A stretch of DNA of 64,000 nucleotides from Pseudanabaena biceps (lineage in GTDB: Bacteria > Cyanobacteriota > Cyanobacteriia > Pseudanabaenales > Pseudanabaenaceae), in NCBI GenBank assembly GCA_013361095.1, contig JAATWA010000001.1, positions 2,706,501 to 2,770,500 on the forward strand. Direction: 5' to 3'. The stretch's first letter is position 1; each line of letters opens with the position of its first letter. Both the position numbers and the translations under genes were made by a program. The notes beneath the pieces are model-generated. The model was given only the letters and a program-made list of their open reading frames with translations. It did no database searches and was not told the DNA's origin. Of this stretch, positions 8,804 through 17,642 are shown one piece after another.

Positions 8804-10099
8804 AAGCTAGACGTGGAGACGATCCTCAAAGAGGATCGCAAAGCGATTCAATGCGGGCTTCCAATCACGAATTGGTATCGTCCACTTCTTCGAGATATTC
8901 CGTATCGCCAAATAGACTAGCTTGAAAGCAGCAGCAGCAGATGGAAAAATCTGTTGAGATTTAATCACCTTCCGCAAACTGCTATTCATTGACTCAATCG
9001 CATTGGTGGTATAAATTGCCCTGCGAATCTCAGGGGGGAAAGCAAAGAAGGGGATAATATTCGCCCAATGACTGCGCCAAGACTTGGAGATCGACGGATA
9101 TTGCTTGTCCCATTTTTCGGCAAAGAGTTCGAGATTAAACTCTGCCTCCGATTCAGTTGCCGCACTGTAAATAGTCTTGAGGTCAGCACAGACTTGCTTG
9201 CGTTGTTGCCAGGGGACAAAAGCGACCGAGTTACGCACCATGTGAACAATGCACAACTGTACCTGAGTTTTGGGAAATACCGTTTCAAGTGCCTTGGGAA
9301 AACCAGTTAAACCATCGATACAAGCAATCAAAATATCCTTGACCCCACGGTTGTGAATTTCGGTGAGTACTGACAACCAGAATTTCGCACCTTCCCAATC
9401 GTGAAATCCACATCCCCAATAATTCCTTGTACCCGTCCATATTCACCGCCAGTGCAAAGTACAGGGATTTATTGATTACCCGACCATTGTCTCGGACTTT
9501 GATGACTAGACAGTCCATAAATACGATCGGGTAAACTGCATCTAGAGGGCGATTTTGCCATTGCTTGACCTCATCAATTACCGCATCAGTCACATTGGAG
9601 ATTAGTGTCGGTGATACTTCGACACCATACATTTCTTGCAACTGGGCTTGGGTATCCCTGACACTCATGCCTCTGGCATACAAGGAGATGATCTTTTCGT
9701 CTAGTCCTGACAATCGGCTTTGTCCTTTCTTCACCATCTGCGGTTCAAACTCTCCTTGGCGATCGCGGGGTATGGCGATTTCCGCTATGCCGAAGTCTCC
9801 TTGGACTGTTTTCTGGCTGTAGCCGTTGCGACTGTTGCTTTGCCCTTCTGGTCTGCGTTCGTGCTTGCCGTAGCCTAGATGAGTCGATAGTTCTGCTTCT
9901 AATGCTCTTTCCACCAAGGCGGTCGTCAGTTGTTTGAGAATTCCTCCTTCTCCGAATAGGTCGGGTGGAGTTTTACATTCTTGTAGCAATTCATCTAGCA
10001 ATTCTTTGCGTATATTCATCTTTTTGGTGTTAGTAATTGTGTGTCTAGATTATCTCTCTGTATACTTCCTAGACTTTACACAATTTACTGTACACTCTC
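8773..10099 (-). mobile_element. IS256-type insertion sequence (1327 bp)
   Basis: Imperfect terminal repeats of about 30 bp: both ends share GAGANTGT and TGTGTAAAGTCTAG when read inwards. The flanks (CAATCATT on the left, ATACTATG on the right) do not match, so no target duplication remains. This indicates that recombination joined two different copies or deleted one flank. Confidence 0.85.
8807..10019 (-). pseudogene. IS256-family (Mutator-like) transposase, frameshifted
   Basis: The N-terminal part (10019 down to about 9402) includes [10 protein letters not shown] and the catalytic [12 protein letters not shown]. The C-terminal part (about 9400 down to 8807) includes the second Asp, in [12 protein letters not shown], the conserved CIVHMVRNS, and TTNAIESMN with the catalytic Glu. 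A single-base shift near 9401 separates the two: IS in frame one continues as DWEGAKFW in the other. Joined, the protein is about 403 residues, normal for the family. As written the gene is broken, unless the shift is a sequencing error. Confidence 0.85.
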
Positions 10100-10278
10100 A
10101 TACTATGGAGGGTATTTGGGTTGGTGTACGCAACTTTCTCCGTCCATTTCGCGGTATCCATAAAAAGTATTTGTATCTCTATATAGCCATGTTTGAGTGG
10201 TCTTACAATTTACGTTGGATTGATTTTGACTTCCTCCGCCGTCTTCTTGTGCCTCCTTTCACCTATTTACCCACATGA
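10100..10278 (+). pseudogene. C-terminal fragment of an IS1595-like transposase
   Basis: The + frame reads FLRPFRGIHKKYLYLYIAMFEW and ends at TGA. The pattern FRGxHKxYLxxYxAxFEW is the characteristic C-terminus of IS1595/ISXO2 transposases. Only about 58 residues remain, wedged between the IS256-type right end and the inverted IS21-type fragment. A relic of an older insertion. Confidence 0.6.
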
Positions 10279-10283
10279 GCGGA

Positions 10284-10916
10284 ATTTTTATACGCAGCAC
10301 TGAGGCTGTCACTGCGATGTTCTTGGGGCGACCTACCAGAAGCGCTTAGCGCGTTCTGAAGTCCTTGTGATAGGCTGATGAAGCTTTCTCCGCCTTGAAC
10401 GATCTCAACATATTGCCAGCCGCTGTATGCTAAGCGGTAATGGTAGAGTAAGTGCTTAAACTCTTGTCCTCCAATCGTGATAGTGATGTTTTTGAGTTGG
10501 GTAAAGTCGGACAAACCCATTACTCCAGGCGCGTGAACCATCGGAAACATTACTTCCTTCGGTTTGTCCTCTGTGGCTTTCCAGTGATGTACTCTCCTTT
10601 GTATTGTTCGTAAACATTTTTGATATTGTCCGGGATATTTCTCGATTAGATATTCATAAAGTGTTGTTGGTTCTAGTTTTGGCTCTTTGACCAACATTGG
10701 CTCTAACTCGTTATCCCACACTCCTGACAGTGGATCTGGGCGAGTTCTCCCTTTCCTTTTTTCTCCTCCTTGCGGTTGATGTTCTCCTGTTTCTATTCGC
10801 CTGCCACTGCGTTCAGAAATATTGGCGACTTGCGCTGATTCCTGCTGTGTGTGCCCGATTGCTCTCCCTTTCATATAGCTTTGGATTTGATGGGGGTGAA
10901 TATGTTTACCTGACAT
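10284..10916 (-). pseudogene. istA: IS21-family IstA transposase, first 211 codons
   Basis: Identical at protein level to the first 211 residues encoded from 7853, ending at SLSAAYKN, then six foreign residues to a stop. It keeps the helix-turn-helix and two catalytic acids but lacks the catalytic Glu region. Non-functional fragment. Confidence 0.85.
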
Positions 10917-11071
10917 TGTCCTGTTCCCTAAAAACTATTAGGGAATGGCATAAGGCTTTTTCTGCTGTTTGTCTACTTTTCTCCTCTCGATGATTGCGGA
11001 TCTCTTTTTGCGATCGCTTTTCGGTAAGTGACTATTAGTGCTTTCGCTTTTTTCTCTTCTTCTCTCAACCA

Positions 11072-11137
11072 GACAAGTTAGTTGTCGCGACTGGACAAGT
11101 TAGTTGTCGCGACTGGACAAGTTAATTGTCGTCTAAT
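11072..11137. repeat. Three tandem 22-bp terminal repeats of the IS21-type element
   Basis: Units start at 11072, 11094 and 11116, each GACAAGTTARTTGTCG followed by a variable end. Each unit is itself partly palindromic (GACAA...TTGTC). They are likely transposase-binding sites. The other copy near 7658-7700 has only two units. Confidence 0.8.
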
Positions 11138-11446
11138 ATTCTGTACTACCTCGGCTATCAATTCGAGTAATGGCATCTCTTCCTTCTCTCGCGGTTGGCT
11201 ATCTTCTCCCTCACCATTTTCTACTTTTGATACTTCGCGAAATGACAATGCTCCTATGGCTTTGAATAGCGCACTGTGTCCTCGCCGAAATAGTGGATTC
11301 AAACTTAATTTCACGACACTGGCTGTCTTATTATTACTACACAGTGCATGCAACAACTCCATGGTGCTGTCTGCTAAATTCTTGAATTGGCTGTGCAACT
11401 CGCCACGGAATTTTTGAAATTCTGTCTCTGTGACAATTATTGCCAT
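11138..11446 (-). pseudogene. N-terminal fragment of a DDE transposase
   Basis: Reads MAIIVTETEFQKFRGELHSQ and then NLADSTMELLHALCSN, with SLNPLFRRGHSALFKAI further on. The style matches N-termini of cyanobacterial IS4/IS701-type transposases; family assignment is tentative. About 103 native residues remain before the frame runs into the IS21-type terminal repeats at 11137, which interrupted it. Confidence 0.5.
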
Positions 11447-11734
11447 AATGGGGGGAGGGATGATGATTTGTTTTTGGTTGAAACTCTCATTATGCCTTTT
11501 CGCTTAATGCCGATCTTTTTTGCTTCATTCTTGTCCAAAGTCCAATAGTTAAGGATCGCAATTTTTTTATGTGGTTGCCCTAATTTATCGAAGCATTTAC
11601 CTACATCGTTAGTTCTTTCTTGGTAGCATGGGCATTTTAGGAGAAAAATACAGCGTCAAATATGCTATCCGCAATCGGATAATTAAACTCGCTAATCCTT
11701 AAGTGGCAAGGGATTAAGCATAAGTAAACTTATA
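11447..11734. other. Intergenic region, no gene recognised
   Basis: AT-rich sequence with no convincing open frame. It may include leftover sequence from the interrupted transposon. Confidence 0.4.
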
Positions 11735-11787
11735 AAACCCAGATTACTGTACTGCCCGCTAAGCGGACAATACAGTAATCTGGGTTT
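11735..11787. repeat. Palindrome with AAACCCAGATTACTGTA arms
   Basis: 17-bp perfect outer arms around an inner CCGC-TAA-GCGG stem. The outer sequence AAACCCAG recurs at 41087. Confidence 0.7.
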
Positions 11788-11855
11788 GGTATATAACGAT
11801 ACCAAGCCACTTAAAAAGTTTGCAACAAAATTTTGATCATTTGCGATAATACTAT

Positions 11856-11870
11856 TGATAATTATTCTCA
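11856..11870. promoter_or_regulatory. Fur box upstream of the porin gene
   Basis: TGATAATTATTCTCA matches the 7-1-7 Fur consensus TGATAATNATTATCA at 13 of the 14 fixed positions. It lies about 180 bases before the porin start in a long AT-rich leader. It predicts iron-dependent repression, fitting an iron-uptake porin. Confidence 0.65.
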
Positions 11871-12050
11871 TTTTAGGTAATTATTTTTAAAGTGTTATAG
11901 CAATTCTAAATCAAATAAAATACTAAAAAATCATGGCAAAGTCTTATTTTACAGCGCTCTGCCAGAAAATTTTTGATTTGAGTTTGAGGGTAAATTACTG
12001 TATAAACTTCGCAATAAAATTTCTAATGTCTAAACCTCACTCTAAAAGTT

Positions 12051-13667
12051 ATGTCCCCTAGATTGCCAAAAATTCTGGTCAGTGCGATCGCAACTTCTGC
12101 GATCGTTTTTATGTCTAGCCAAACTGCTAGTGTCTCCGCACAATCTATCCCCAATAAGCCTTTGATTGGTCAAGCGGTCACCTCTGTCTCCCAACTGAGC
12201 GATGTACGTCCAACAGATTGGGCTTTTACGGCATTGCAATCCCTCGTGGAACGCTATGGCTGCATCGCAGGCTATCCAGATCGCACCTTTCGCGGCAACC
12301 AAGCCGCAAGTCGTTATGAATTCGCCACAGGTTTAAATGCTTGTTTAGATAAAATCAATGAAATCATTAGCGCAGGTTTAGCGGATAAAGTTAGTCAAGA
12401 AGACTTAGCGACTCTCCAAAAATTACAAGAAGAATTTGCCTCAGAATTATCCACATTGAGCGGTCGAGTGGATTCACTAGATACCAAAACCGCCAAATTA
12501 GAAGCTCAGCAGTTTTCTACCACCACAAAACTAGAAGGTCAGGCGATCGTATCTGTCTCAGCGAGTGGCTCAGGCTTAACCGAAATATTTACACCCAATA
12601 ATTCCCTGTCGGGCAATGCAGGGAATGCCAATACCACAGTGCTCAGCCGCGTTCGTCTCAACTTAAATACCAGCTTTACGGGCAAAGATTTGTTAATCAC
12701 TCGATTGGAAGCGGGTAATAGCGGCACAAACCTTAGCAATTCCCTTGATGGTGGCGGCGATGTTTTTGCAGGTTTTACTGGCTTTGCTGGCAGTTCCAGC
12801 CTTGACTATAGCGGCGTAGATACAGCGTTTACCCTTGGAAGACTGCGTTATGACTTTCCTCTTGGTGAGAATTTACGAGCCTCGATTGGTGCAGTGATGT
12901 CATTGAATGACCATCTGGATGCCAACAGCTTTGCCAATAATGAATCCTCTGACTTTGCGATCGGCATGTTTATTAATAATCCTTTGATTTTGCCCGTCAA
13001 TGATGGTGCGGGTGCTGTGCTTGATTGGAATATTCATGGGAGTCCCTTTACTCTCAGAGCAGGATATGTGGCAGCTAATGCCAATAGCCCTACAGCCAAT
13101 GCTTCTGCACCCAATGGAAGTATCAATCAAGGGCTATTTGGTGATACCTATCAAGGTACAGTTGAACTAGAATTTGCACCAAAAAATGGGAATGATGAAA
13201 GTCCATTTGCCTTGCGTTTGCAGTATACTCGCGCCGCCGTGAATAATCTCGATTACAACACAGGGGGATTGAATATTGAATGGGCTTTGAATAAGAGTAT
13301 GGCTCTGTTTGGACGCTATGGATTTGGCAATATTAGTAACCGTGGTACGGATATTGCTTTAGCAATCCCCTCTTATATCAATACAGGTACGACAGGAGAC
13401 TCTATCAATCCGCAAACATGGTCGGCAGGAGTGGCTTTTCCTAACTTATTTAAAGAAGGTGCAATGGGCGCGATCGCAGTGGGGCAGCCCTTCATTGAGA
13501 GCAAAGTTGGCAATGCCACTCAAACCAATGTAGAACTGTTTTATCGTATTCCTATTTCCGATAATATCAGCATCACTCCAGACGTTCAGTTAATTTTCAA
13601 TCCCAACAACAACAGCGCGAATAGCACAATCACTATCGGCACATTGAGAACTGTATTTAGTTTCTAA
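12051..13667 (+). CDS. SLH-domain outer membrane porin (OprB type, iron uptake porin)
   Basis: 538 residues. The signal peptide (about 1-30) ends ASVSAQS. An SLH domain (about 45-110: DVRPTDWAFTALQSLVERYGCIAGYPDRTF) anchors the protein to peptidoglycan-linked polymer. A coiled-coil (about 110-160) with TLSGRVDSLDTKTAKLEAQ follows, then a C-terminal OprB-like beta-barrel ending in a phenylalanine (TLRTVFSF), the outer-membrane assembly signal. This is the standard cyanobacterial Som/iron-uptake porin architecture. A Fur box upstream supports a role in iron. Monocistronic; the stop is followed by a long palindromic terminator. Confidence 0.9.
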   Translation: MSPRLPKILVSAIATSAIVFMSSQTASVSAQSIPNKPLIGQAVTSVSQLSDVRPTDWAFTALQSLVERYGCIAGYPDRTFRGNQAASRYEFATGLNACLDKINEIISAGLADKVSQEDLATLQKLQEEFASELSTLSGRVDSLDTKTAKLEAQQFSTTTKLEGQAIVSVSASGSGLTEIFTPNNSLSGNAGNANTTVLSRVRLNLNTSFTGKDLLITRLEAGNSGTNLSNSLDGGGDVFAGFTGFAGSSSLDYSGVDTAFTLGRLRYDFPLGENLRASIGAVMSLNDHLDANSFANNESSDFAIGMFINNPLILPVNDGAGAVLDWNIHGSPFTLRAGYVAANANSPTANASAPNGSINQGLFGDTYQGTVELEFAPKNGNDESPFALRLQYTRAAVNNLDYNTGGLNIEWALNKSMALFGRYGFGNISNRGTDIALAIPSYINTGTTGDSINPQTWSAGVAFPNLFKEGAMGAIAVGQPFIESKVGNATQTNVELFYRIPISDNISITPDVQLIFNPNNNSANSTITIGTLRTVFSF

Positions 13668-13712
13668 ATACAGTTCTCACTTCCCACTAAATCATCAGGG
13701 GTGCGCGGCTTC

Positions 13713-13781
13713 GCCTTGCCACCAAAAAAAATAGTAGTGCGGCGCTTCGCGCCGCACTACTATTTTTTTTGGTGGCAAGGC
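13713..13781. terminator. Long palindrome, 33-bp perfect arms, TTC loop
   Basis: The longest perfect palindrome in the window: outer GCCTTGCCACC, an A-tract, then GTAGTGCGGCGC around TTC. It lies 46 bases after the porin stop. The T-tract of the right arm would sit mid-stem. Confidence 0.8.
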
Positions 13782-13894
13782 AGCAAGTAAAAAATTATGT
13801 TCTATAAATCAGTGATTTAGGTTATGATCAGTAACTGTCGCGAATTGTATTAAATTTTTAGACTTATACCTCTACATCACCTGATAGAACCGCA

Positions 13895-14200
13895 ATGGCT
13901 AAGAAAAGCATGATTGAGCGCGAAAAAAAGCGCGCTAAGTTAGTTGAAAAATATGCAACTAAACTCGAAGCACTCAAAGAAAAGTTTGCTAGCCCTGAAC
14001 TGACACAACAACAAAAAGTGGCAGTACATCGCGAAATCCAACAAATTCCTCGTAATGCTAACCCCACTCGCCATCGCAACCGTTGCTGGGCGACTGGTCG
14101 TCCTCGTGGCTATTATAAAGATTTTGGCTTATGCCGTAACGTCCTGCGTGAGATGGCTCACCAAGGTTTGTTACCCGGTGTTGTCAAATCTAGTTGGTAA
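13895..14200 (+). CDS. rpsN: 30S ribosomal protein S14
   Basis: 101 residues, the long (zinc-free) bacterial S14. [20 protein letters not shown] opens the protein, and the C-terminal [20 protein letters not shown] and [17 protein letters not shown] are diagnostic. S14 sits in the head of the small subunit. As in other cyanobacteria the gene stands alone, outside the spc operon. A terminator follows within 2 bases. Confidence 0.98.
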   Translation: MAKKSMIEREKKRAKLVEKYATKLEALKEKFASPELTQQQKVAVHREIQQIPRNANPTRHRNRCWATGRPRGYYKDFGLCRNVLREMAHQGLLPGVVKSSW

Positions 14201-14201
14201 A

Positions 14202-14236
14202 CTAAAAAAGGAGATGCTTAGCATCTCCTTTTTTAG
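14202..14236. terminator. rpsN terminator, 16-bp arms, TTA loop
   Basis: CTAAAAAAGGAGATGC stem and complement ending in CTTTTTTAG, immediately after the rpsN stop: a classical Rho-independent terminator. Confidence 0.85.
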
Positions 14237-14255
14237 CTGTTGCTATTCTTGGCAT

Positions 14256-14310
14256 AAAACCCAAACAGTGTGAGGCGGCGTAAAGCGCCGCCTCACACTG
14301 TTTGGGTTTT
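14256..14310. repeat. Palindrome, 25-bp perfect arms, TAAAG loop
   Basis: Outer AAAACCCAAACAGTGTGAG and inner GGCGGCG. Sister copies with compensated differences are at 15969 and 24765. Confidence 0.8.
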
Positions 14311-14321
14311 GATTAGCCATA

Positions 14322-14372
14322 GCTAAATATTAAAAAGTCACCGCCAAAGGCGGTGACTTTTTAATATTTAGC
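14322..14372. terminator. Palindrome, 24-bp perfect arms, overlapping the response regulator stop
   Basis: CACCGCC-AAA-GGCGGTG core with AT-rich ends. It includes the TAA of the leftward response regulator gene, so its right arm is coding sequence. Confidence 0.75.
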
Positions 14373-15158
14373 AAATGAGCGACTGGGCGGTGCAGTAAAT
14401 TGCGGCGGGCGATCGCTGACTGAGCTACTGGGAATATTAGAACTTTGAGAATTTGGACGTAGTGCAGTTCGCATTAATGCTTCAGGATTAAACCGATAAC
14501 CAATATTGCGGACTGTTTGGATTAAGTTGGGTTGTTGCGGATCAACTTCTAGCTTTTTTCGTAATGACAGCACATGGGTATCAACAGTGCGAGGATTGTT
14601 GATTTCGTCTGGCCAAGCTCTCTGCAATAGCTCAGCACGACTTAAAGCCAACCCTTCAGACTGAGCTAAGACATATAGCAAACTAAATTCCTGTGGTGTC
14701 AGGTCGATCGCATTGCCCTTAAGCCTGACCTGACGCTGGACTAGATCTATTTTTAATACACCATAGTCTAGACAGGCTGGCGGCGCAGATGTGCGTAACC
14801 TGCGTGTAAGTGCTTCTACACGGGCTAAAAACTCTTGCATTCCAAAAGGTTTAGTCAAATAGTCATCTGCTCCTGCTTTTAGACCTTCCACAATGTCTGA
14901 TTCATTGGTGCGGGACGAAATTACAAATATGAGACAGTTTCTTTGCTTATGCAGCCAACGACACAGCTCAATGCCATCACCATCGGGCAGATCCGTACTC
15001 AGTATCACTAAGCTGGGCTGCTGCTTTTGAAATATGATTTTTGCCTGTTGACAACTGACTGCCTGAAATACCGAATAGCCAATCTGTTGTAAATGCCAAC
15101 CCAAGAGAGAGGCAAGATTCGGATTACCTTCCACAATTTCTATACTGATCGGAATCAA
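14361..15158 (-). CDS. OmpR/PhoB-family response regulator with atypical receiver
   Basis: 265 residues. Receiver (about 1-120) then winged-helix DNA-binding domain (about 130-230: LTPQEFSLLYVLAQSEG, RTVDTHVLSLRKKLE, IQTVRNIGYRF). The usual phosphoacceptor motif LVILDLxLPDxDG reads LVILSTDLPDGDG, so Ser replaces the aspartate. The acidic pair is reduced (IVEGNP instead of VEDDP). Switch residues S and K (ISSRT, LTKPF) remain. It is therefore probably a phosphorylation-independent transcription factor. TTG start at 15158 with GGAGAG about 9 bases upstream. No cognate histidine kinase is adjacent. Confidence 0.88.
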   Translation of the reverse strand: MIPISIEIVEGNPNLASLLGWHLQQIGYSVFQAVSCQQAKIIFQKQQPSLVILSTDLPDGDGIELCRWLHKQRNCLIFVISSRTNESDIVEGLKAGADDYLTKPFGMQEFLARVEALTRRLRTSAPPACLDYGVLKIDLVQRQVRLKGNAIDLTPQEFSLLYVLAQSEGLALSRAELLQRAWPDEINNPRTVDTHVLSLRKKLEVDPQQPNLIQTVRNIGYRFNPEALMRTALRPNSQSSNIPSSSVSDRPPQFTAPPSRSFAKY

Positions 15159-15300
15159 AGAAATACTCTCCTGCCGAGCAATGTTTATAGCTTCGGGTTA
15201 AGGATCTGCATAATAGCCTAGTAACAAGCTGAATTTTGTAGCTGTAATTACCCTCTAGATATCGCAAAGCGTTGCTTTGCGACTCTTTTAACTTGTAAAT
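15159..15300. other. Intergenic region between the response regulator and the palindromes
   Basis: Holds the leader and promoter region of the leftward regulator gene. The remaining gap to the Nudix gene is occupied by palindromes at 15301 and 15401. No gene seen. Confidence 0.4.
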
Positions 15301-15347
15301 CCTAAAGATTAAGAGGCGACACTTTGTGCGCCCTCTTAATCTTTAGG
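15301..15347. repeat. Imperfect palindrome, CCTAAAGATTAAGAGG arms
   Basis: About 16-bp outer arms with a slightly mismatched inner part (GCGACACTTTGTGCGC). An eroded member of the palindrome family. Confidence 0.6.
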
Positions 15348-15400
15348 GGTTAATGACGACAGTTATCGCTGCATAGCCAAGTAAGTTTTGCTTTTCTATA

Positions 15401-15441
15401 CAGAAGCGAGTTGCGGCGCGAAGCGCCGCAACTCGCTTCTG
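15401..15441. repeat. Palindrome, 19-bp perfect arms, GAA loop
   Basis: CAGAAGCGAGTTGCGGCGC-GAA plus complement, 30 bases before the Nudix start. Related arms (GAGTTGCGGCGC) recur at 52113. Confidence 0.8.
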
Positions 15442-15471
15442 GGTTTTGGTTTGCACTAGCTAACTCTAGCT

Positions 15472-15960
15472 TTGCTATATGATCATTCTCGGAAGTGTAA
15501 TCATTCAAACTATTTTATTAATCAAGTGACCTACCGAAACCCTGTTCCTACGGTTGATATCATTATTGCTATGCGCGATCGCCCTGATCATCCGATTGTG
15601 TTGATTGAGCGACTCAATATCCCTTTTGGTTGGGCGATCGCGGGCGGCTTTGTGGATTATGGTGAATGTTTGGAAGATGCGGCTAGGCGCGAAGCCAAAG
15701 AAGAGGTCGGACTACAAGTGGAATTGATCGATTTGCTGGGAATTTATTCCGATCCTAGTCGAGATGAGCGCTTACATACGATTAGTGCAGTGTATATGGC
15801 TGAAGCGGTAGGGGAACCAGTAGCTGATGATGATGCCAAGTCAGTCGGAATTTTTTCAGAGTGGCAAGTACCCAGCCAACTGTGCTTTGATCACGGACAA
15901 ATTTTGCGGGATTACTGGCGATATCGCAATTACGGCATTCGTCCAAGCATCAAAATATAA
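15472..15960 (+). CDS. Nudix hydrolase
   Basis: 162 residues with a complete Nudix box: GGFVDYGECLEDAARREAKEEVGL, where REAKEE supplies the metal-binding glutamates. The preceding TYRNPVPTVDIII and LIERLNIPFGWAIAGGF resemble ADP-ribose/NADH pyrophosphatase-type enzymes that cleave nucleoside diphosphate derivatives. The conserved region begins before any ATG, so a TTG start at 15472 is likely. A GTG at 15526 would cut into the fold. Substrate unknown. Confidence 0.85.
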   Translation: MLYDHSRKCNHSNYFINQVTYRNPVPTVDIIIAMRDRPDHPIVLIERLNIPFGWAIAGGFVDYGECLEDAARREAKEEVGLQVELIDLLGIYSDPSRDERLHTISAVYMAEAVGEPVADDDAKSVGIFSEWQVPSQLCFDHGQILRDYWRYRNYGIRPSIKI

Positions 15961-15968
15961 GATGTATC

Positions 15969-16019
15969 AAAAAAAACAGTGTGAGGCGACGCAAAGCGTC
16001 GCCTCACACTGTTTTTTTT
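15969..16019. terminator. Palindrome, 24-bp perfect arms, AAA loop
   Basis: An A8 tract, CAGTGTGAGGCGACGC, AAA, then the complement ending in T8. It lies between convergent Nudix and TatD genes and can terminate both strands. Confidence 0.85.
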
Positions 16020-16046
16020 GTTCTAGCTAGAATAGCGACAGCTACA

Positions 16047-16841
16047 CTACCCAAGTTTGAATAGCGCGATCGCATTATTGGTGGTTTGATCTGCTAATTC
16101 AAGCAGATCCACCTCTCGCAACTTAGCGACGCTCTCAGCAACGTGCAGCACATAGGCTGGCTCATTGCGCTTTCCCCGTTTCGGCACTGGCGCGAGAAAT
16201 GGACAGTCAGTTTCTACAAGTAAGCGATCGCTCGGTACGATTTTGGCAGACTCTTGCAAGTCCTTGGCATTCTTAAAAGTGACCACGCCACTAAAACTGA
16301 TATGCATTCCCAAATCCACAAACCACTGTGTTTCCTCTGGATTCCCCGCCCAACAGTGCATTACGCCTCTGATTGGTTGTTCTGGTGCTTCATTATTAAT
16401 TTCTTGCAGCACCTCACGAGTGCTTACTGAGGCTTCACGAGAATGAATGATTACAGGTAGGTCTAGTGATCTCGCAGTTCTGAGCTGCGACTTGAACGCC
16501 GCAATCTGAGCATCTTTGCGATCGGACTTAAAAAAATCTAAGCCCGTCTCGCCGATCGCTACTACTCGCTGATCGCTACTTGCTAAAGTCTTGATGCGAT
16601 CGCCAATTTCAGGATTCCAGCCAATTTCATTGAGTTGCTTATCTAAAGGATGCAGACCAACCGCAAAACTTACTTCAGGAAATTGCTCAGCGATCGCTTG
16701 AATTTGGAAAAACTCATCGGGACTAACGCAGGAATGCACTAGTCGGGTTACACCATTACTCAACCAGCGATCGCGTACTAACTCAAGGTCATCCTGAAAG
16801 TCCTTAAAGTTAATGTGAACATGTGTATCGACTAGTTGCAT
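16047..16841 (-). CDS. tatD: TatD-family metal-dependent hydrolase / DNase
   Basis: About 264 residues. N-terminal [10 protein letters not shown] carries the HxH metal ligands. GETGLDFF has the metal-bridging Glu. IIHSREA, VMHCWAG and [11 protein letters not shown] give the remaining His and Asp ligands of the TIM-barrel amidohydrolase fold. TatD-family enzymes are 3'-5' DNA exonucleases or deoxynucleotide hydrolases. The ATG at 16841 is preferred, four codons inside the longest frame. Confidence 0.92.
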   Translation of the reverse strand: MQLVDTHVHINFKDFQDDLELVRDRWLSNGVTRLVHSCVSPDEFFQIQAIAEQFPEVSFAVGLHPLDKQLNEIGWNPEIGDRIKTLASSDQRVVAIGETGLDFFKSDRKDAQIAAFKSQLRTARSLDLPVIIHSREASVSTREVLQEINNEAPEQPIRGVMHCWAGNPEETQWFVDLGMHISFSGVVTFKNAKDLQESAKIVPSDRLLVETDCPFLAPVPKRGKRNEPAYVLHVAESVAKLREVDLLELADQTTNNAIALFKLG

Positions 16842-16974
16842 GGATAGAAACACCTATAGACACCAAATTAAAGTAAAAAATAGCGAGAAAATATTACGCT
16901 TGTTGACCAAGAATATTGATATTATACAGCGTTTAATTTTCTCAGCTATTATTTTTGACCAAGCATTACCAAGC

Positions 16975-17367
16975 TCAAGCCTCATCATTTTCAGACTGAT
17001 CATTACTCAACTGAATCAAATGAATATGCTTATATCCTAGTTTTATTTCAAACTCATCACCTTCCTGCAAACCCATCGATCTGGTATATGTAGAACCAAT
17101 TACGATTTGACCATTTTTATGAACACTGACGCGAAACGTAGGTTCACGTCCACGTCCATCTTTGTTCTGCTCAGGATTGATTGCAAATCCTCTAGCAGCA
17201 AGGACTGCCTCATAAAATTCAGTCAAATTAACACGATCAACACCATCCTTACCACGAGTAAAGTAGCCACATTTTTTAGCTTGTTCACGCTTGGGTAAGT
17301 TGTTTAACTCTTTTGCTTTTTGAAGAAGAACTTTTCCTGTTAGAGGAGTAGTCAAGTTTTCTGCCAT
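16975..17367 (-). CDS. cyAbrB-type transcriptional regulator
   Basis: 130 residues, ending in an AbrB-like beta-barrel DNA-binding region with REPTFRVSVHKNGQIVIGS, then GDEFEIKLGYKHIHL. The N-terminal LTGKVLLQKAKELNNLPKREQAKKCGY is the cyanobacterium-specific part. This family (Synechocystis Sll0359/Sll0822 type) adjusts nitrogen and carbon gene expression. Stand-alone gene. The upstream AT-rich 270 bases before the ISKra4-type element probably hold its promoter. Confidence 0.88.
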   Translation of the reverse strand: MAENLTTPLTGKVLLQKAKELNNLPKREQAKKCGYFTRGKDGVDRVNLTEFYEAVLAARGFAINPEQNKDGRGREPTFRVSVHKNGQIVIGSTYTRSMGLQEGDEFEIKLGYKHIHLIQLSNDQSENDEA

Positions 17368-17642
17368 AGGATTTGTCGGAAATTCGATATTATTAAAATT
17401 AAAATTTTTTTAAGTAGCTGGATTTAATTAAAAACAAACTCAAAATCTATGATGATCGCTGCGCGATCGCCACAGACTTTGAATTGTATATTTAATTTTG
17501 TCTAGGTACTTATCAAATTAAGAGAAACCTTATAAAGCTACTGAGAACAACTCAAATAGATTTATTAATATATTGTCGTATATTTTTAAACATATTAAAC
17601 ATATTATTAGATAAAGTTTAATATGTTTAGCCAAATTCACTT

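Larger units (their letters stand above)
10284..11137 (-). mobile_element. IS21-type element, inverted partial copy (copy 2)
   Basis: Reverse complement of 7654-8485, with one additional 22-bp terminal unit (854 versus 832 bp). The breakpoint with the IS1595-like fragment is at 10284. It carries the same transposase N-terminus and terminal repeats. Together with copy 1 it forms long inverted arms around 1.8 kb. Confidence 0.85.

Noticed and set aside
10697..10993. A hydrophobic 98-codon frame, and its mirror at 7776-8072
   Set aside because: Antisense to the IS21-type transposase; duplicated only because the element is duplicated.
7654..11137. CRISPR-associated transposon end, because of repeated GACAA...TTGTC sites
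   Set aside because: The encoded protein is IS21 IstA-like, not TnsB/TniA, and no TnsC, TniQ or Cas12k is present.
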